The position numbers and the translations under genes are program-made. Shown piece after piece: positions 22,979 through 33,539 of a stretch of DNA of 64,000 nt. Source of the DNA: Coriobacteriaceae bacterium. Its GTDB lineage: Bacteria; Actinomycetota; Coriobacteriia; Coriobacteriales; Coriobacteriaceae. Location of the stretch: positions 9,980 through 73,979 of the forward strand of contig CABJFQ010000006.1 in the NCBI GenBank assembly GCA_902364975.1. Reading direction: 5' to 3'. The notes beneath the pieces are model-generated. The model made no database searches. It was not told the DNA's origin and worked only from the letters and a program-made list of their open reading frames with translations. Every line of letters begins with the position of its first letter. Position 1 is the stretch's first letter.

Positions 22979-25045
22979 ATGTCTTCCCAGATGACGGTTA
23001 TTATCGCCGGTATCGTGCTGGTTGTGGCCATCGTGGTCGCGCTGGTCATCATGCGTCGCGGCGATTCCCGTTTTACCTACGATACGCAGCATGGAACGGC
23101 CCCGCGCGCCACCGAGGGCGAGGGCAATACCGCGGCGACCGCCTTTAAGGGCCGCTTTTCCATCCTCACCACGGGTGTGGGCGCGATTTTTGCGGCGCTT
23201 GCCGTCAAGCTGTGGGGCATGCAGATGGTCTCGTCGGACTATTACGAAAAGCAGGCTAATAGCAATCAGACGCGCACCGTTACCACACCCGCTGTGCGCG
23301 GCCGCATCCTCGACCGCAATGGCGTGGCGCTTGTCCAGAACCGTCCCTCACTTGCTGTCGCGGCCTACCGCGACCTTGCCGAGGATGAGGTTCTGGTTCG
23401 CCATCTTGCCAACGTGCTCGGTATGCCCTACGTGGCGGTGCTGCGCAATATTCAGGACAATTCCGAGGGCGCTCAGAGCCTGCATACCATCGCGACGGAC
23501 GTCCGTCGCTCCACGGTTGCCTATATTCAGGAGCACGCCGGCGAGTTCCCGGGCGTCAAGATTGCCGAGCGTACCGAGCGCCAGTATCCATATGGCGAGA
23601 CGGCATGCCATATCTTGGGCTATACCGGCACCATTACCTCCGAGCAGCTCGAGGCCCAGAATAAGAAAACCTCTGGTGATGATGCTTCTGCTGGCCGGAT
23701 TACGTACCAGTCGGGCGATATCGTGGGCCAGGCGGGTGTTGAGAGCTACTACGAAAACCTGCTGCAGGGTATTCGTGGCGAGCAGACCGTCAAGGTCGAT
23801 GCCTCGGGCAATGTGACCGGTCAGGCCGGCGCCGTGCCCGCCAAGGCCGGCTCCGACATTAAGCTCACGCTCGATCTTAAGATCCAACAGGCCTGTGAGA
23901 CGGCGCTGGCGAGCGCCATCGAGCTTGCCAAGACCACTGGCTACAGCAATGCCGGCAACGGCGCTGTGGTGTGTCTCGATCCCAACAATGGCGAGATCCT
24001 GGGCATGGCGAGCGAGCCCAAGTTCGATCCGTCCGTCTTTATCGGCGGCGTCTCAAATGACGTGTGGACCGAGCTCAATGATGACAAGGGTTCGCACCCG
24101 CTGCTCAACCGCGCCATTAGCGGACAGTACATGTCGGCCTCGACCATCAAGCCGCTCTCGGCACTGGCCGGTCTTGAGTTTGGAACCTACACTTCAACGC
24201 AGACAACTAACTGCACGGGCTATTGGACGGGCCTGGGCAAGGCTTGGGGCAAGCGCTGCTGGCTGACGTCTGGCCACGGCACCATGACGCTGCAGTCGGG
24301 TATCGCCAACTCGTGCGACCCCGTCTTCTACGACATGGGCAAGGCCTTCTTTTATGACGAGCAACATTCCGAGGGCCTGCAGGAGGTCTTTCGTCGCTGG
24401 GGCCTAGGCAAGACCTGCGGTATCGATCTGCCGAGTGAGGGCGCGGGCCGTATTCCCGATGCCGAGTGGAAAGAGTCGTACTTTACCGACGCCTCTGCCG
24501 AGGACCGCAAGTGGAATGCCGGCGATATGACCAACATTGCCATCGGCCAAGGCGACATCCTGGTGACGCCCCTGCAGATGGCGTGCGCCTATATGGGTCT
24601 TGCCAACGGCGGCAAACAGTACGTGCCTCACGTGTTTTTGTCTGCCGTGTCGCGCGATGGCGACGGCGATGCCTATAAGTACAACGGCAAGGGCAAGAAG
24701 AAGCGCCTGGAGGCCAAGATCAACAGCGATTCGGATTTGACTCTTGTTCGCAACGGCATGCACGACGTGATTTACACGGCATCGACGTCCCTGGCGGCTC
24801 ACTTTGGCACCCTGACGCCGCAGGTGTACGGCAAGTCGGGCACGGGCGAGAAAAGCGGCGAGGACGAATACGCGTGGTTCTGCGCCTATGCACCGGCCGA
24901 TGATCCCAAGTATGTCATCGCTACTGTCCTGGAGCAGGGCGGCGGTGGTTCGGATACCGCGATGCATGTCGTGCGCGACGTGCTCGGCGTGATTTATGAC
25001 GAGCCCGATACCTCTTCGGCCTCGGGCGATTCTTCGGTTCGATAG
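22979..25045 (+). CDS. mrdA: Penicillin-binding protein 2 (elongasome transpeptidase)
   Basis: The 688-residue class B PBP has a hydrophobic helix at the very N terminus and a second near residues 60-75, then the pedestal (RGRILDRNGVALV) and the transpeptidase domain. Motif 1 reads SASTIKP with the STIK serine and lysine, motif 2 reads NSCD where most PBPs have SxN, and motif 3 reads KSGTGE instead of KTG. It crosslinks peptidoglycan during side-wall growth with the glycosyltransferase RodA encoded 9 bp downstream. The extra N-terminal helix is unusual for PBP2. Confidence 0.94.
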   Translation: MSSQMTVIIAGIVLVVAIVVALVIMRRGDSRFTYDTQHGTAPRATEGEGNTAATAFKGRFSILTTGVGAIFAALAVKLWGMQMVSSDYYEKQANSNQTRTVTTPAVRGRILDRNGVALVQNRPSLAVAAYRDLAEDEVLVRHLANVLGMPYVAVLRNIQDNSEGAQSLHTIATDVRRSTVAYIQEHAGEFPGVKIAERTERQYPYGETACHILGYTGTITSEQLEAQNKKTSGDDASAGRITYQSGDIVGQAGVESYYENLLQGIRGEQTVKVDASGNVTGQAGAVPAKAGSDIKLTLDLKIQQACETALASAIELAKTTGYSNAGNGAVVCLDPNNGEILGMASEPKFDPSVFIGGVSNDVWTELNDDKGSHPLLNRAISGQYMSASTIKPLSALAGLEFGTYTSTQTTNCTGYWTGLGKAWGKRCWLTSGHGTMTLQSGIANSCDPVFYDMGKAFFYDEQHSEGLQEVFRRWGLGKTCGIDLPSEGAGRIPDAEWKESYFTDASAEDRKWNAGDMTNIAIGQGDILVTPLQMACAYMGLANGGKQYVPHVFLSAVSRDGDGDAYKYNGKGKKKRLEAKINSDSDLTLVRNGMHDVIYTASTSLAAHFGTLTPQVYGKSGTGEKSGEDEYAWFCAYAPADDPKYVIATVLEQGGGGSDTAMHVVRDVLGVIYDEPDTSSASGDSSVR

Positions 25046-25054
25046 GAGGTTGCG

Positions 25055-26281
25055 ATGGATTTTTCTCCGGCGGATCTGTTCCGTTCAACCAAGACCGGCT
25101 CTCGCAGCAGCCTGGACCGCGTCAACAAGCAACTTTCGGCCTCGCGCGGTACGTTTCGCCAAAAGGTGCATATCGGTGTGCTGCTGGCTACCGTCGCGCT
25201 CGTTGCCTATGGCGCCATCATTATTTGGTCGGCGTCACAGTTTAAGGCCGACGCCTCATTCTCGCGCCACCTGCTGGGCATTGGCATTGGCGCGGTGCTT
25301 GCGGTGCTCGTCTGGCGTACCGATCTGCGCGGTATTTCCAATTTTTCGACGGCGTTGCTCGTCATCGACCTGATCGTGATCTTCTCGCCCAAGATTCCGG
25401 GTCTGTCCTATACGGGCGGTCTGGGCATGACGGGCTGGATCAAGATTCCCGGTATCGGCTTGACATTCCAGCCGGTCGAGCTTGCCAAGCTCATCACCAT
25501 CTTCTTTATCGCCACGCTTGGCTCGCAGTATAACGGCCGCATCGATACCGTTCGCGACTACGTCAAGCTCTGCGGCATGCTGTCCATCCCGTTTTTGGCC
25601 GTCGTTGCCATGGGCGACCTGGGCTCGGGCCTGGTCGTGCTGGTCTCGGGCGCCATCGTCATCTGCATGAGCGGTGCGCGCCGCGAATGGGTGCTGTCGA
25701 CCCTGGCCCTGCTTGTGGGCCTGGTGGCCCTCGTCCTGGCGCTCGATTCGGTCTTTGATTCGTTGCTCGGCCACGATGTGCTCATCAAGCAGTATCAGAT
25801 GAACCGCCTGACGGTCTTTATCGACCCCGATAATGCCGATTCGGACGATGCCTACAACCTGCAGCAGTCGCTTATCGCCGTTGGCTCGGGCGGCTTCTTT
25901 GGTAAGGGTTTGGGCCATGCGACGCAGTCGGCCGGCGGCTTTCTGCCTGAGTTCCACACCGACTTTGTCTTCGCCTTCCTATCCGAGACCTTTGGCTTTT
26001 GCGGTTCCTTTTTGCTCCTGTGCCTCTACGTGCTGCTGATCTTTTCGACGATTCGCGTCGCCTTTAAGTGTGAGTCGCTGTTCTTGCGTCTTTCGTGTGT
26101 GGGCATCGTTGGCATGTGGGCGTTCCAGACCTTCGAAAACATCGGCATGTGCATCGGCATGATGCCGATTACCGGTATTCCGCTACCGTTTATTAGCTTC
26201 GGTTCGTCTTCGATGATGATTCAGCTGCTGACAGTGGGTATCGTACAATCCATATGGCGGCATCGTTCGGGCGCCGCGTAA
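25055..26281 (+). CDS. rodA: SEDS peptidoglycan glycosyltransferase RodA
   Basis: The 408-residue polytopic protein begins with a cytoplasmic tail of about 45 residues and has about ten membrane helices. IPGIGLTFQPVELAK, the large extracellular loop with DDAYNLQQSLIAVGSGGFFGKG, LPEFHTDFVFAFLSE, and GIPLPFISFGSSSM near the C terminus are SEDS hallmarks. It polymerises lipid II into glycan strands with PBP2. AGGAGG precedes its ATG; the gene continues the mre operon. Confidence 0.96.
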   Translation: MDFSPADLFRSTKTGSRSSLDRVNKQLSASRGTFRQKVHIGVLLATVALVAYGAIIIWSASQFKADASFSRHLLGIGIGAVLAVLVWRTDLRGISNFSTALLVIDLIVIFSPKIPGLSYTGGLGMTGWIKIPGIGLTFQPVELAKLITIFFIATLGSQYNGRIDTVRDYVKLCGMLSIPFLAVVAMGDLGSGLVVLVSGAIVICMSGARREWVLSTLALLVGLVALVLALDSVFDSLLGHDVLIKQYQMNRLTVFIDPDNADSDDAYNLQQSLIAVGSGGFFGKGLGHATQSAGGFLPEFHTDFVFAFLSETFGFCGSFLLLCLYVLLIFSTIRVAFKCESLFLRLSCVGIVGMWAFQTFENIGMCIGMMPITGIPLPFISFGSSSMMIQLLTVGIVQSIWRHRSGAA

Positions 26282-26299
26282 CCGCTGGAGGGGTTTGCT

Positions 26300-27229
26300 A
26301 TGAAAATTCCCGTAGATAAGCTGACCCGCGCTTTTAAGATGGGCGCGTCCGTTAAGAAGGATTCCGATACGCCGGTGCGCGTCTCGGTCTATCTGGATTC
26401 GTCCGCCTCGCGCTTTCTGGCCGAGACGGTGCGTGACGCCTTTGTGCCGCAGACGACCTCGGGCATTGTGCGCGTCGAGCGTCTGGGGGAGGAGCGAATT
26501 GCTCCAAAGACCGATACCGATGTGGTACTGGTGCTCTCGTGTGGTTCCGACCGCCTGGAGAGTGCCGTGCAGGAGCTCGTGATCGCCGGCGCGCCCGTGT
26601 GCGTGCTTGCCGAGTCTGCTGTGGAGGTGCCGTTTATCGAGGAGTCCACGCCCATGCTCGGCGTGGTGGCGGCAACCGATAAGACGTTTCTGCTCGAGAC
26701 GCTTGCCCGCTGGATTCTCGATCGCACCGACAAGGAAACGGCTTTTGCGGCGAACTTTGCCTTTATGCGCATCGCGGCGGCCAATCGTATCATCACCTCG
26801 TGCGCGCTCACCAATATGGCGACCGGTGCGCTGGTGTTTTTGCCGGGCGCCGATTATCCCGTTATGGCGCTGGCTCAGGTGGGAATGCTCTTTGAGCTCG
26901 CTGCCGTCTTTGGACGCGGCATTAAGCCTGAGCGCGGCTACGAGGTCGCGGGCGTGCTTGCCGGCGGTCTTGTGATCCGCGCGGTCACCCGTGCGCTCGT
27001 CAAGCAGACGCCGCATATTGGGTTTGCCGTCAAGGCGCTCACTGCTGCCGCGGGCACCTATGGCATGGGCCGTGCGCTCGTTTCGCTCTACGAGCGCGAT
27101 GTCGACTACAGCCGTGCCAACGAGGTGGTCACTGCCACGTTCTCCCGCGTTCGCGATCTGGTGACCACGGTCGCGGGCGCTATCCGTCCTATGGCGTCCT
27201 ACCAAGACGCATCCGATCTCGCTGCTTAG
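26300..27229 (+). CDS. DUF697-domain protein
   Basis: The C-terminal half of this 309-residue protein (from about 155: ANRIITSCALTN, LPGADYPVMALAQVGML, FELAAVFGRG) matches the DUF697 pattern, a mainly helical, membrane-leaning domain often fused behind GTPase domains. The N-terminal half has the alternating strands and helices of a Rossmann-like fold (VVLVLSCGSDR, VCVLAESA) but no P-loop, so it may be a dead G domain. It follows rodA by 18 bp and is likely in the same operon. Function unknown; a role at the membrane with the elongasome is only suggested by position. Confidence 0.7.
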   Translation: MKIPVDKLTRAFKMGASVKKDSDTPVRVSVYLDSSASRFLAETVRDAFVPQTTSGIVRVERLGEERIAPKTDTDVVLVLSCGSDRLESAVQELVIAGAPVCVLAESAVEVPFIEESTPMLGVVAATDKTFLLETLARWILDRTDKETAFAANFAFMRIAAANRIITSCALTNMATGALVFLPGADYPVMALAQVGMLFELAAVFGRGIKPERGYEVAGVLAGGLVIRAVTRALVKQTPHIGFAVKALTAAAGTYGMGRALVSLYERDVDYSRANEVVTATFSRVRDLVTTVAGAIRPMASYQDASDLAA

Positions 27230-27239
27230 GGGTTTTCCG

Positions 27240-29117
27240 TTGCGCGTTCCGTATCAAGACTGCTTTCATTTAATTGAGCCGCTGCTCGCCAAGGTCGAAA
27301 AGCCGAGCCGCTATATCGATCACGAGTGGGGCACGCTTTCCAAGGCCGATGCCGACTACCGTTGCTGCCTGATCTACCCGGATGTGTACGAGGTTGGTCT
27401 GCCCAACCAGGGTATCGCCATCCTCTACAACATCCTTAACCAGGCCGAGGGCATCTCCTGCGAGCGTGGCTATGTGCCGTGGCCCGATATGGGTGACGCT
27501 ATGCGCGAGGCAGGCATTCCGCTGCTCTCGCTCGAGGGTGCAGCGCCGGTCGCTTCGTTTGATATCGTCGGCCTGCATGTGCCGCACGAGATGGCGGTGA
27601 CGAACTTCCTCGAGGCACTCGACCTCGCTGGCATTCCGCTGTTAGCGGCCGACCGAGGTGAAGACGACCCCATCATCATCGCCGGCGGCCCCTCGGTGTA
27701 CAACCCCGAGCCGTACGCGGCCTTCTTCGATGCCATCCTCATCGGCGAGGGCGAGGAATCGCTGCTCGAGACCTGCCAGCTGCATCGCCGCCTGCGCGAC
27801 GAAGGAGTCCCGCGCGCGCAGATTGTTGAGCAGCTTGCATCCATTGCCGGCAACTACGTGCCGTCGCTCTATGAGGTTCGTCACGACGAGCCCTGCTCGC
27901 CGCATGGCTACACCGTGCCGCGCGAGGGCAAGGATGCGCCGACCGTGGTCTACAAACGCGTCGTCGAGGATTTCGGCGCCACGAATCCGCTGTCGCAGTC
28001 GTGCGTGCCCTATGCGCAGCTGGTCCACGATCGCCTGTCTATCGAGATTCTGCGCGGCTGCGCCCGCGGCTGTCGTTTTTGCCAGGCCGGCATGACGTAT
28101 CGCCCGGTGCGCGAGCGCTCGGCCGACCAGATCGTCTCGTCGGTGATTCTGGGTCTGGAAAAGACCGGCTATGACGAGGTGTCGCTGACCTCGCTCTCCA
28201 CGACCGACCACTCCTGCATTCGTGACGTGCTCGGCAGGCTCAACCGTCGCCTGGAGGATACGGGTATTCGCGTGTCTATTCCGTCGCAGCGCCTGGATTC
28301 GTTTGGCGTGGATATGGCCGAGTCGGTCGCCGGCGAAAAGAAGGGCGGCCTGACGTTCGCGCCCGAGGCCGGCAGCCAGCGCATGCGCGACATCATTAAC
28401 AAGAACGTGACCGAGGAGGACCTGGACCGTGCGGCCAAGGCGGCCTTCGAGGCCGGCTGGAACCGCATGAAGCTCTACTTTATGATGGGCCTTCCCGGCG
28501 AGCGCGACGAGGACATCGTGGCCATCGCCAATCTGGCCGATCACGTGCTGGAGCTCGGCCGTTCCGTGGTGCCCAAGGCTCGTCGCGGCTCGATCTCGGT
28601 GTCGATCTCGGTTTCGGTCTTTATTCCCAAGGCTGCCACGCCGTTCCAGTGGTGCCCGCAGCTCGACTACGACGACGTCAAGCGTCGCCAGAAGCTGCTC
28701 ATCACGAGCGTTCGCAACCGTGCCGTCCGCGTGCATTACCACGATGCCGAGACCTCGCTCATCGAGGCCGCTCTGTCCCGCGCCGGTCGTGACATGACGC
28801 CCGTCATCATCGATGCTTGGCGCGCGGGCTCTCGCTTTGACGCCTGGGTAGAGCATTTCACGCTCGATAACTGGAAGGAGGCTGCTGCCAAAAACGGCAT
28901 CGACCTCAATGAGCTCGTGCACCTGCCCTACGAGTTGGACTGGCGCCTGCCGTGGGAGCACGTGAGCCCCGGCTGCACGCGCGGCTTCCTCGAGCGCGAG
29001 TACCGTCGCTCGCTCGAGGGTGTCACGACTCCCGACTGCACCCGCACGTCGTGCACCGGCTGCGGAATCTGCCCCACGCTCCACGCCAAGAATGTATTGA
29101 TGGGTGATCGCGCATGA
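27240..29117 (+). CDS. B12-binding-type radical SAM protein (TIGR03960-like)
   Basis: The 625-residue protein starts with a cobalamin-binding-like Rossmann domain (PDVYEVGLPNQGI, IAGGPSVYNPEP) and then a radical SAM barrel with CARGCRFC near residue 278, the CxxxCxxC that holds the [4Fe-4S] cluster. A C-terminal cluster of four Cys (CTRTSCTGCGIC) could hold a second cluster. The start is TTG 27240, with AGGGG about 7 nt upstream. It overlaps the next gene (ATGA), a DUF2344 protein; in many bacteria the two are adjacent or fused just before rplU. The substrate is unknown; tRNA or rRNA modification is often proposed. Confidence 0.85.
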   Translation: MRVPYQDCFHLIEPLLAKVEKPSRYIDHEWGTLSKADADYRCCLIYPDVYEVGLPNQGIAILYNILNQAEGISCERGYVPWPDMGDAMREAGIPLLSLEGAAPVASFDIVGLHVPHEMAVTNFLEALDLAGIPLLAADRGEDDPIIIAGGPSVYNPEPYAAFFDAILIGEGEESLLETCQLHRRLRDEGVPRAQIVEQLASIAGNYVPSLYEVRHDEPCSPHGYTVPREGKDAPTVVYKRVVEDFGATNPLSQSCVPYAQLVHDRLSIEILRGCARGCRFCQAGMTYRPVRERSADQIVSSVILGLEKTGYDEVSLTSLSTTDHSCIRDVLGRLNRRLEDTGIRVSIPSQRLDSFGVDMAESVAGEKKGGLTFAPEAGSQRMRDIINKNVTEEDLDRAAKAAFEAGWNRMKLYFMMGLPGERDEDIVAIANLADHVLELGRSVVPKARRGSISVSISVSVFIPKAATPFQWCPQLDYDDVKRRQKLLITSVRNRAVRVHYHDAETSLIEAALSRAGRDMTPVIIDAWRAGSRFDAWVEHFTLDNWKEAAAKNGIDLNELVHLPYELDWRLPWEHVSPGCTRGFLEREYRRSLEGVTTPDCTRTSCTGCGICPTLHAKNVLMGDRA

Positions 29118-29926
29118 GTGAGCGCCTGACCGACAACCCCACGCTCTTTAGACTTCGCGTTCGCTATGGCAAGCGCGATCGCCTTAAGTACCTGGGCCAT
29201 CTCGAAGTAATCCATACCATTGAGCGCATCGTGCGCCGTGCGGGACTTCCCTATGCCGTCACGCAGGGCTTCTCTCCGCACATGCGCGTGGGCTTCTCTT
29301 CGGCGTTACCGGTGGGTACGTCGTCGACCTGCGAGTGGTATGACCTGTTTATGACCGAGTTTGTGGCGCTCGACGAGGCGTTTGGGCGTCTGGCTGCGGC
29401 GTCTCCGACCGATCTGGCGCCCATCGAGGCGGCGTATATCGACGTGCGCACGCCGGCGTTGACGGCGCAACTCACGCGTCTGTCGTATCGCATCGACCTG
29501 CACTTGGATCCCGAGGCGCCCGTAAGCGCCGACGAGGTGCGTCGTGCGATCGACACGCTGCGCGCGGACCATGGCATCGACTACGCGCGCGGCAAAAAGA
29601 GCAAGCGCTTGGATTTGGATCACACGCTTGTGGGCTATGAGCTCACGGCGGGGGAGCGCCCGGACCATCTGGTGCTTATGCTCGACACCCATGCCGATAA
29701 CGAGGGCTCCATGCGTCCGGAAATTTTGCTTTCTGCTGCTGATGTTTTGTTGCAGGGCTTGACCCCGGGCGTGGATGCACCTATTGTTTCCACCGGTATG
29801 CAAGACCTCGTGACCATCTGCTCCTACGATGTCGAGCGTCAGAATCAAGCATGCGAGGACGACGAGGGCCGACTCGTCAGCCCCATACCTGTGCGAACTT
29901 GTGGATTTGCTTCACATACTCGTTGA
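29114..29926 (+). CDS. DUF2344 protein (TIGR03936-like)
   Basis: The 270-residue soluble protein has the family N terminus (RVRYGKRDRLKYLGHLEVI) and GFSPHMRVGFSSALPVG. It overlaps the radical SAM gene by four bases, so the two are translated together and probably act in one pathway. No catalytic site is evident. Function unknown. The last ~35 residues diverge from the family core. The gene ends 67 bp before rplU, and the rplU -35 element overlaps its stop codon. Confidence 0.82.
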   Translation: MSERLTDNPTLFRLRVRYGKRDRLKYLGHLEVIHTIERIVRRAGLPYAVTQGFSPHMRVGFSSALPVGTSSTCEWYDLFMTEFVALDEAFGRLAAASPTDLAPIEAAYIDVRTPALTAQLTRLSYRIDLHLDPEAPVSADEVRRAIDTLRADHGIDYARGKKSKRLDLDHTLVGYELTAGERPDHLVLMLDTHADNEGSMRPEILLSAADVLLQGLTPGVDAPIVSTGMQDLVTICSYDVERQNQACEDDEGRLVSPIPVRTCGFASHTR

Positions 29927-29951
29927 CGGGGGTATTTTCGCCTGCTACTAT
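29923..29951 (+). promoter_or_regulatory. Promoter of rplU-rpmA
   Basis: TTGACG (29923-29928) and TACTAT (29946-29951) are 17 bp apart, giving a leader of about 36 nt before rplU. Confidence 0.75.
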
Positions 29952-29993
29952 ATTCGGCTGTTGCACTAACTGATGCATGAAGGGCAAGTAAAC

Positions 29994-30368
29994 ATGTACG
30001 CAATCGTTAACACGGGCGGCAAGCAGTACAAGGTCGCCACCGACGATGTCATCACCGTCGAGAAGATCGAGGGCAATGAGGGCGACAAGGTCACCCTGCC
30101 GGTCATCTTCCTCAACGATGGTAAGAAGATCGTCACCGATCCCGACAAGCTGGCCAAGGCCAAGGTTACCGCTCAGATCGTTGAGCAGTTCAAGGGCGAG
30201 AAGCAGCTGGTCTTCAAGTTCCACAAGCGCAAGCGCTATCGTCGTCTGAAGGGTCACCGTCAGCAGCTCACCAAGCTGAAGATCGTGAAGGTCCAGGCTA
30301 CGTCCCGCGCCAAGAAGGCTGTCAAGGCAGAGGCCGAGGCTGTTGCCGAGGCTCCCGTCGCCGAGTAG
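29994..30368 (+). CDS. rplU: 50S ribosomal protein L21
   Basis: The 124-residue protein begins MYAIVNTGGKQYKV, the family N terminus, and contains the basic FHKRKRYRRLKGHRQ 23S-rRNA-binding segment. A 20-residue Ala/Glu/Val-rich extension follows the conserved core. The ATG at 29994 is chosen over one seven codons earlier because of the family start. It is first of the rplU-rpmA pair under its own promoter. Confidence 0.98.
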   Translation: MYAIVNTGGKQYKVATDDVITVEKIEGNEGDKVTLPVIFLNDGKKIVTDPDKLAKAKVTAQIVEQFKGEKQLVFKFHKRKRYRRLKGHRQQLTKLKIVKVQATSRAKKAVKAEAEAVAEAPVAE

Positions 30369-30401
30369 ATTACACTCGTAACGAAAGAGTAGGTATACAC
30401 A

Positions 30402-30659
30402 ATGGCACACAAAAAAGGACTCGGTTCCTCCCGTAATGGCCGTGACTCCCGCGGTCAGCGCCTTGGCACGAAGCGCTATGCCGGCCAGACGGTAACCACG
30501 GGCACGATTCTCGTCCGTCAGCACGGCACTCACATCCACCCGGGTGAGAACGTTGGCCGTGGCAAGGACGACACGCTGTTCGCGCTGGTCGACGGTACCG
30601 TTGAGTTCCACAAGGGTATCAAGCACAGGGTCAGCGTACGCCCGCTCGCGAACGCGTAA
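30402..30659 (+). CDS. rpmA: 50S ribosomal protein L27
   Basis: This 85-residue protein starts [16 protein letters not shown]; the N-terminal tail reaches the peptidyl-transferase centre. There is no cleavable N-terminal extension of the Firmicutes type, as the ATG is followed directly by AHKKG. It lies 33 bp after rplU and is followed by a terminator. Confidence 0.98.
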   Translation: MAHKKGLGSSRNGRDSRGQRLGTKRYAGQTVTTGTILVRQHGTHIHPGENVGRGKDDTLFALVDGTVEFHKGIKHRVSVRPLANA

Positions 30660-30684
30660 TTCACCCTTCATAGAGCACATATGT

Positions 30685-30727
30685 GGGAGGCACTTGAGTT
30701 TTAGGATTCAAGGGTCTCCCTCTTTTT
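30685..30727 (+). terminator. Terminator after rpmA
   Basis: Two 5-bp helices separated by a 3x3 internal loop (30685-30697 with about 30708-30720) are followed by TCTTTTT. The next gene, obgE, starts 17 bp later, so some read-through is likely. Confidence 0.65.
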
Positions 30728-30731
30728 GTAG

Positions 30732-32210
<1,479 letters not shown>

Positions 32211-32213
32211 GCC

Positions 32214-32891
32214 ATGTCGCTGCGCGGTGGAATCGGTTTGCCCGAGCTGCCCATAAAAGAGGGCAAAGAGTTTCGGCTTGGCATTATGGGCGGCACCTTC
32301 GACCCGATTCATTACGGGCACCTGGTGACTGCCGAGCAGGCGCGCGAGTCGCTCGACTTGGACGCCGTGCTCTTTATGCCGGCGGGCTCTCCCGCCTTTA
32401 AGCTTGACAAGCCGGTTACGCCTGCCGAGGACCGTTATGCCATGACGGTCCTCGCCACCGCCGCGAACCCGGCCTTTTTGGCGAGCCGGTTCGAGATTGA
32501 CCGTCCGGGCGTAACCTATACGGCCGATACGCTTCATGCCCTTCGCGACTTTTACCCGCCGCAGGTAAAGCTCTACTTTATTACGGGCGCCGATGCGATT
32601 ATCGATATTGTGACCTGGCATGATGCCGAACGAATCGCTGAGCTTGCTACCTTTATTGCGGCGACGCGACCGGGCTTTGATATCGATACGGCGCGTGCCC
32701 GAATCAAAGAGTCGGGGCTGCCGTTCGACGTGCGCTATATTCAGATTCCGGCGCTGGCGATCAGCTCGACGAACATTCGTAAGCGAGTTGCCCGCGGCAT
32801 GAGCGTGCGCTATCTTACGAGCGAGTCCGTGCTCGGCTACATTCGCAAGCGCAGGCTATATGCCGATTTGGGCCAAGAAGATTTTGAGTGA
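32214..32891 (+). CDS. nadD: Nicotinate-nucleotide adenylyltransferase
   Basis: The 225-residue enzyme makes nicotinate adenine dinucleotide from NaMN and ATP in NAD synthesis. GGTFDPIHYGHL at about 26-37 is the nucleotidyltransferase HxGH-type motif and ISSTNIRKR near the C terminus binds ATP phosphates. About 20 residues precede the usual start; the ATG at 32214 is three bases after the obgE stop. An obg-nadD-yqeK-rsfS order is common in Gram-positive bacteria. Confidence 0.94.
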   Translation: MSLRGGIGLPELPIKEGKEFRLGIMGGTFDPIHYGHLVTAEQARESLDLDAVLFMPAGSPAFKLDKPVTPAEDRYAMTVLATAANPAFLASRFEIDRPGVTYTADTLHALRDFYPPQVKLYFITGADAIIDIVTWHDAERIAELATFIAATRPGFDIDTARARIKESGLPFDVRYIQIPALAISSTNIRKRVARGMSVRYLTSESVLGYIRKRRLYADLGQEDFE

Positions 32892-33511
32892 TGGGGGCTA
32901 CGTTGTCGGTAGAGGATCAGTTTGAGGGCGATGAGCGCGCGCTGCTCAAGCGCATTCAAGAACTGCTCGATGTTCGCATGAAAGATAAGCGCAAGCGCTA
33001 TGTGCATTCGCTGGGTGTTGCCGAGACCGCACTTCATCTGGCCGAGGTCTACGGCGTTGACCGCTTTGATGCGGCTGCCGCCGGCTTAATTCACGATTGG
33101 GACAAGGTTCTTTCCGATGACGAGCTCGTGGCCCGCGCGCTTCACTATGGCATCAAGGTTGCCGGCTCTCCTTCCGCTGCGATGCCGCTTTTGCATGGCC
33201 CTGTTGCCGCCTATGAGCTTCCGCAGCTTTTTCCCGAGCTGTCGCCGGCTGTTTTCCAGGCTGTCGACCGTCACACCGTGGGTGCCTGCGACATGACGCC
33301 GCTCGATATGGTGGTCTTTGTGGCAGATGCCATCGAGCCCAACCGTCACGGCGACTATGCCCATGCGCTGCGCAAGATGGTGGGGGAGTCGACGCTTGAC
33401 GAGTTGTTCTTCTCCTGTTTTGCGCAGGGTCTGGTCTATGTGATCCAGTCCGGGCGCTATCTTTATCCCACGGCTATTACGATTTACAACCATTACGCCC
33501 AGCTGCGCTAG
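32891..33511 (+). CDS. yqeK: HD-domain phosphohydrolase YqeK (Ap4A hydrolase family)
   Basis: The 206-residue protein contains YVHSLGVAETA and GLIHDWDK, the His and His-Asp metal ligands of HD hydrolases, with HGPVAAYELP and DAIEPNR further on. Family members symmetrically hydrolyse diadenosine tetraphosphate to ADP. The ATG shares one base with the nadD stop (TGATG). A TTG four codons in, after GGGGG, is an alternative start. Confidence 0.88.
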   Translation: MGATLSVEDQFEGDERALLKRIQELLDVRMKDKRKRYVHSLGVAETALHLAEVYGVDRFDAAAAGLIHDWDKVLSDDELVARALHYGIKVAGSPSAAMPLLHGPVAAYELPQLFPELSPAVFQAVDRHTVGACDMTPLDMVVFVADAIEPNRHGDYAHALRKMVGESTLDELFFSCFAQGLVYVIQSGRYLYPTAITIYNHYAQLR

Positions 33512-33539
33512 CTCGGGTGTGTCTAGAAAGAGGTATTCC

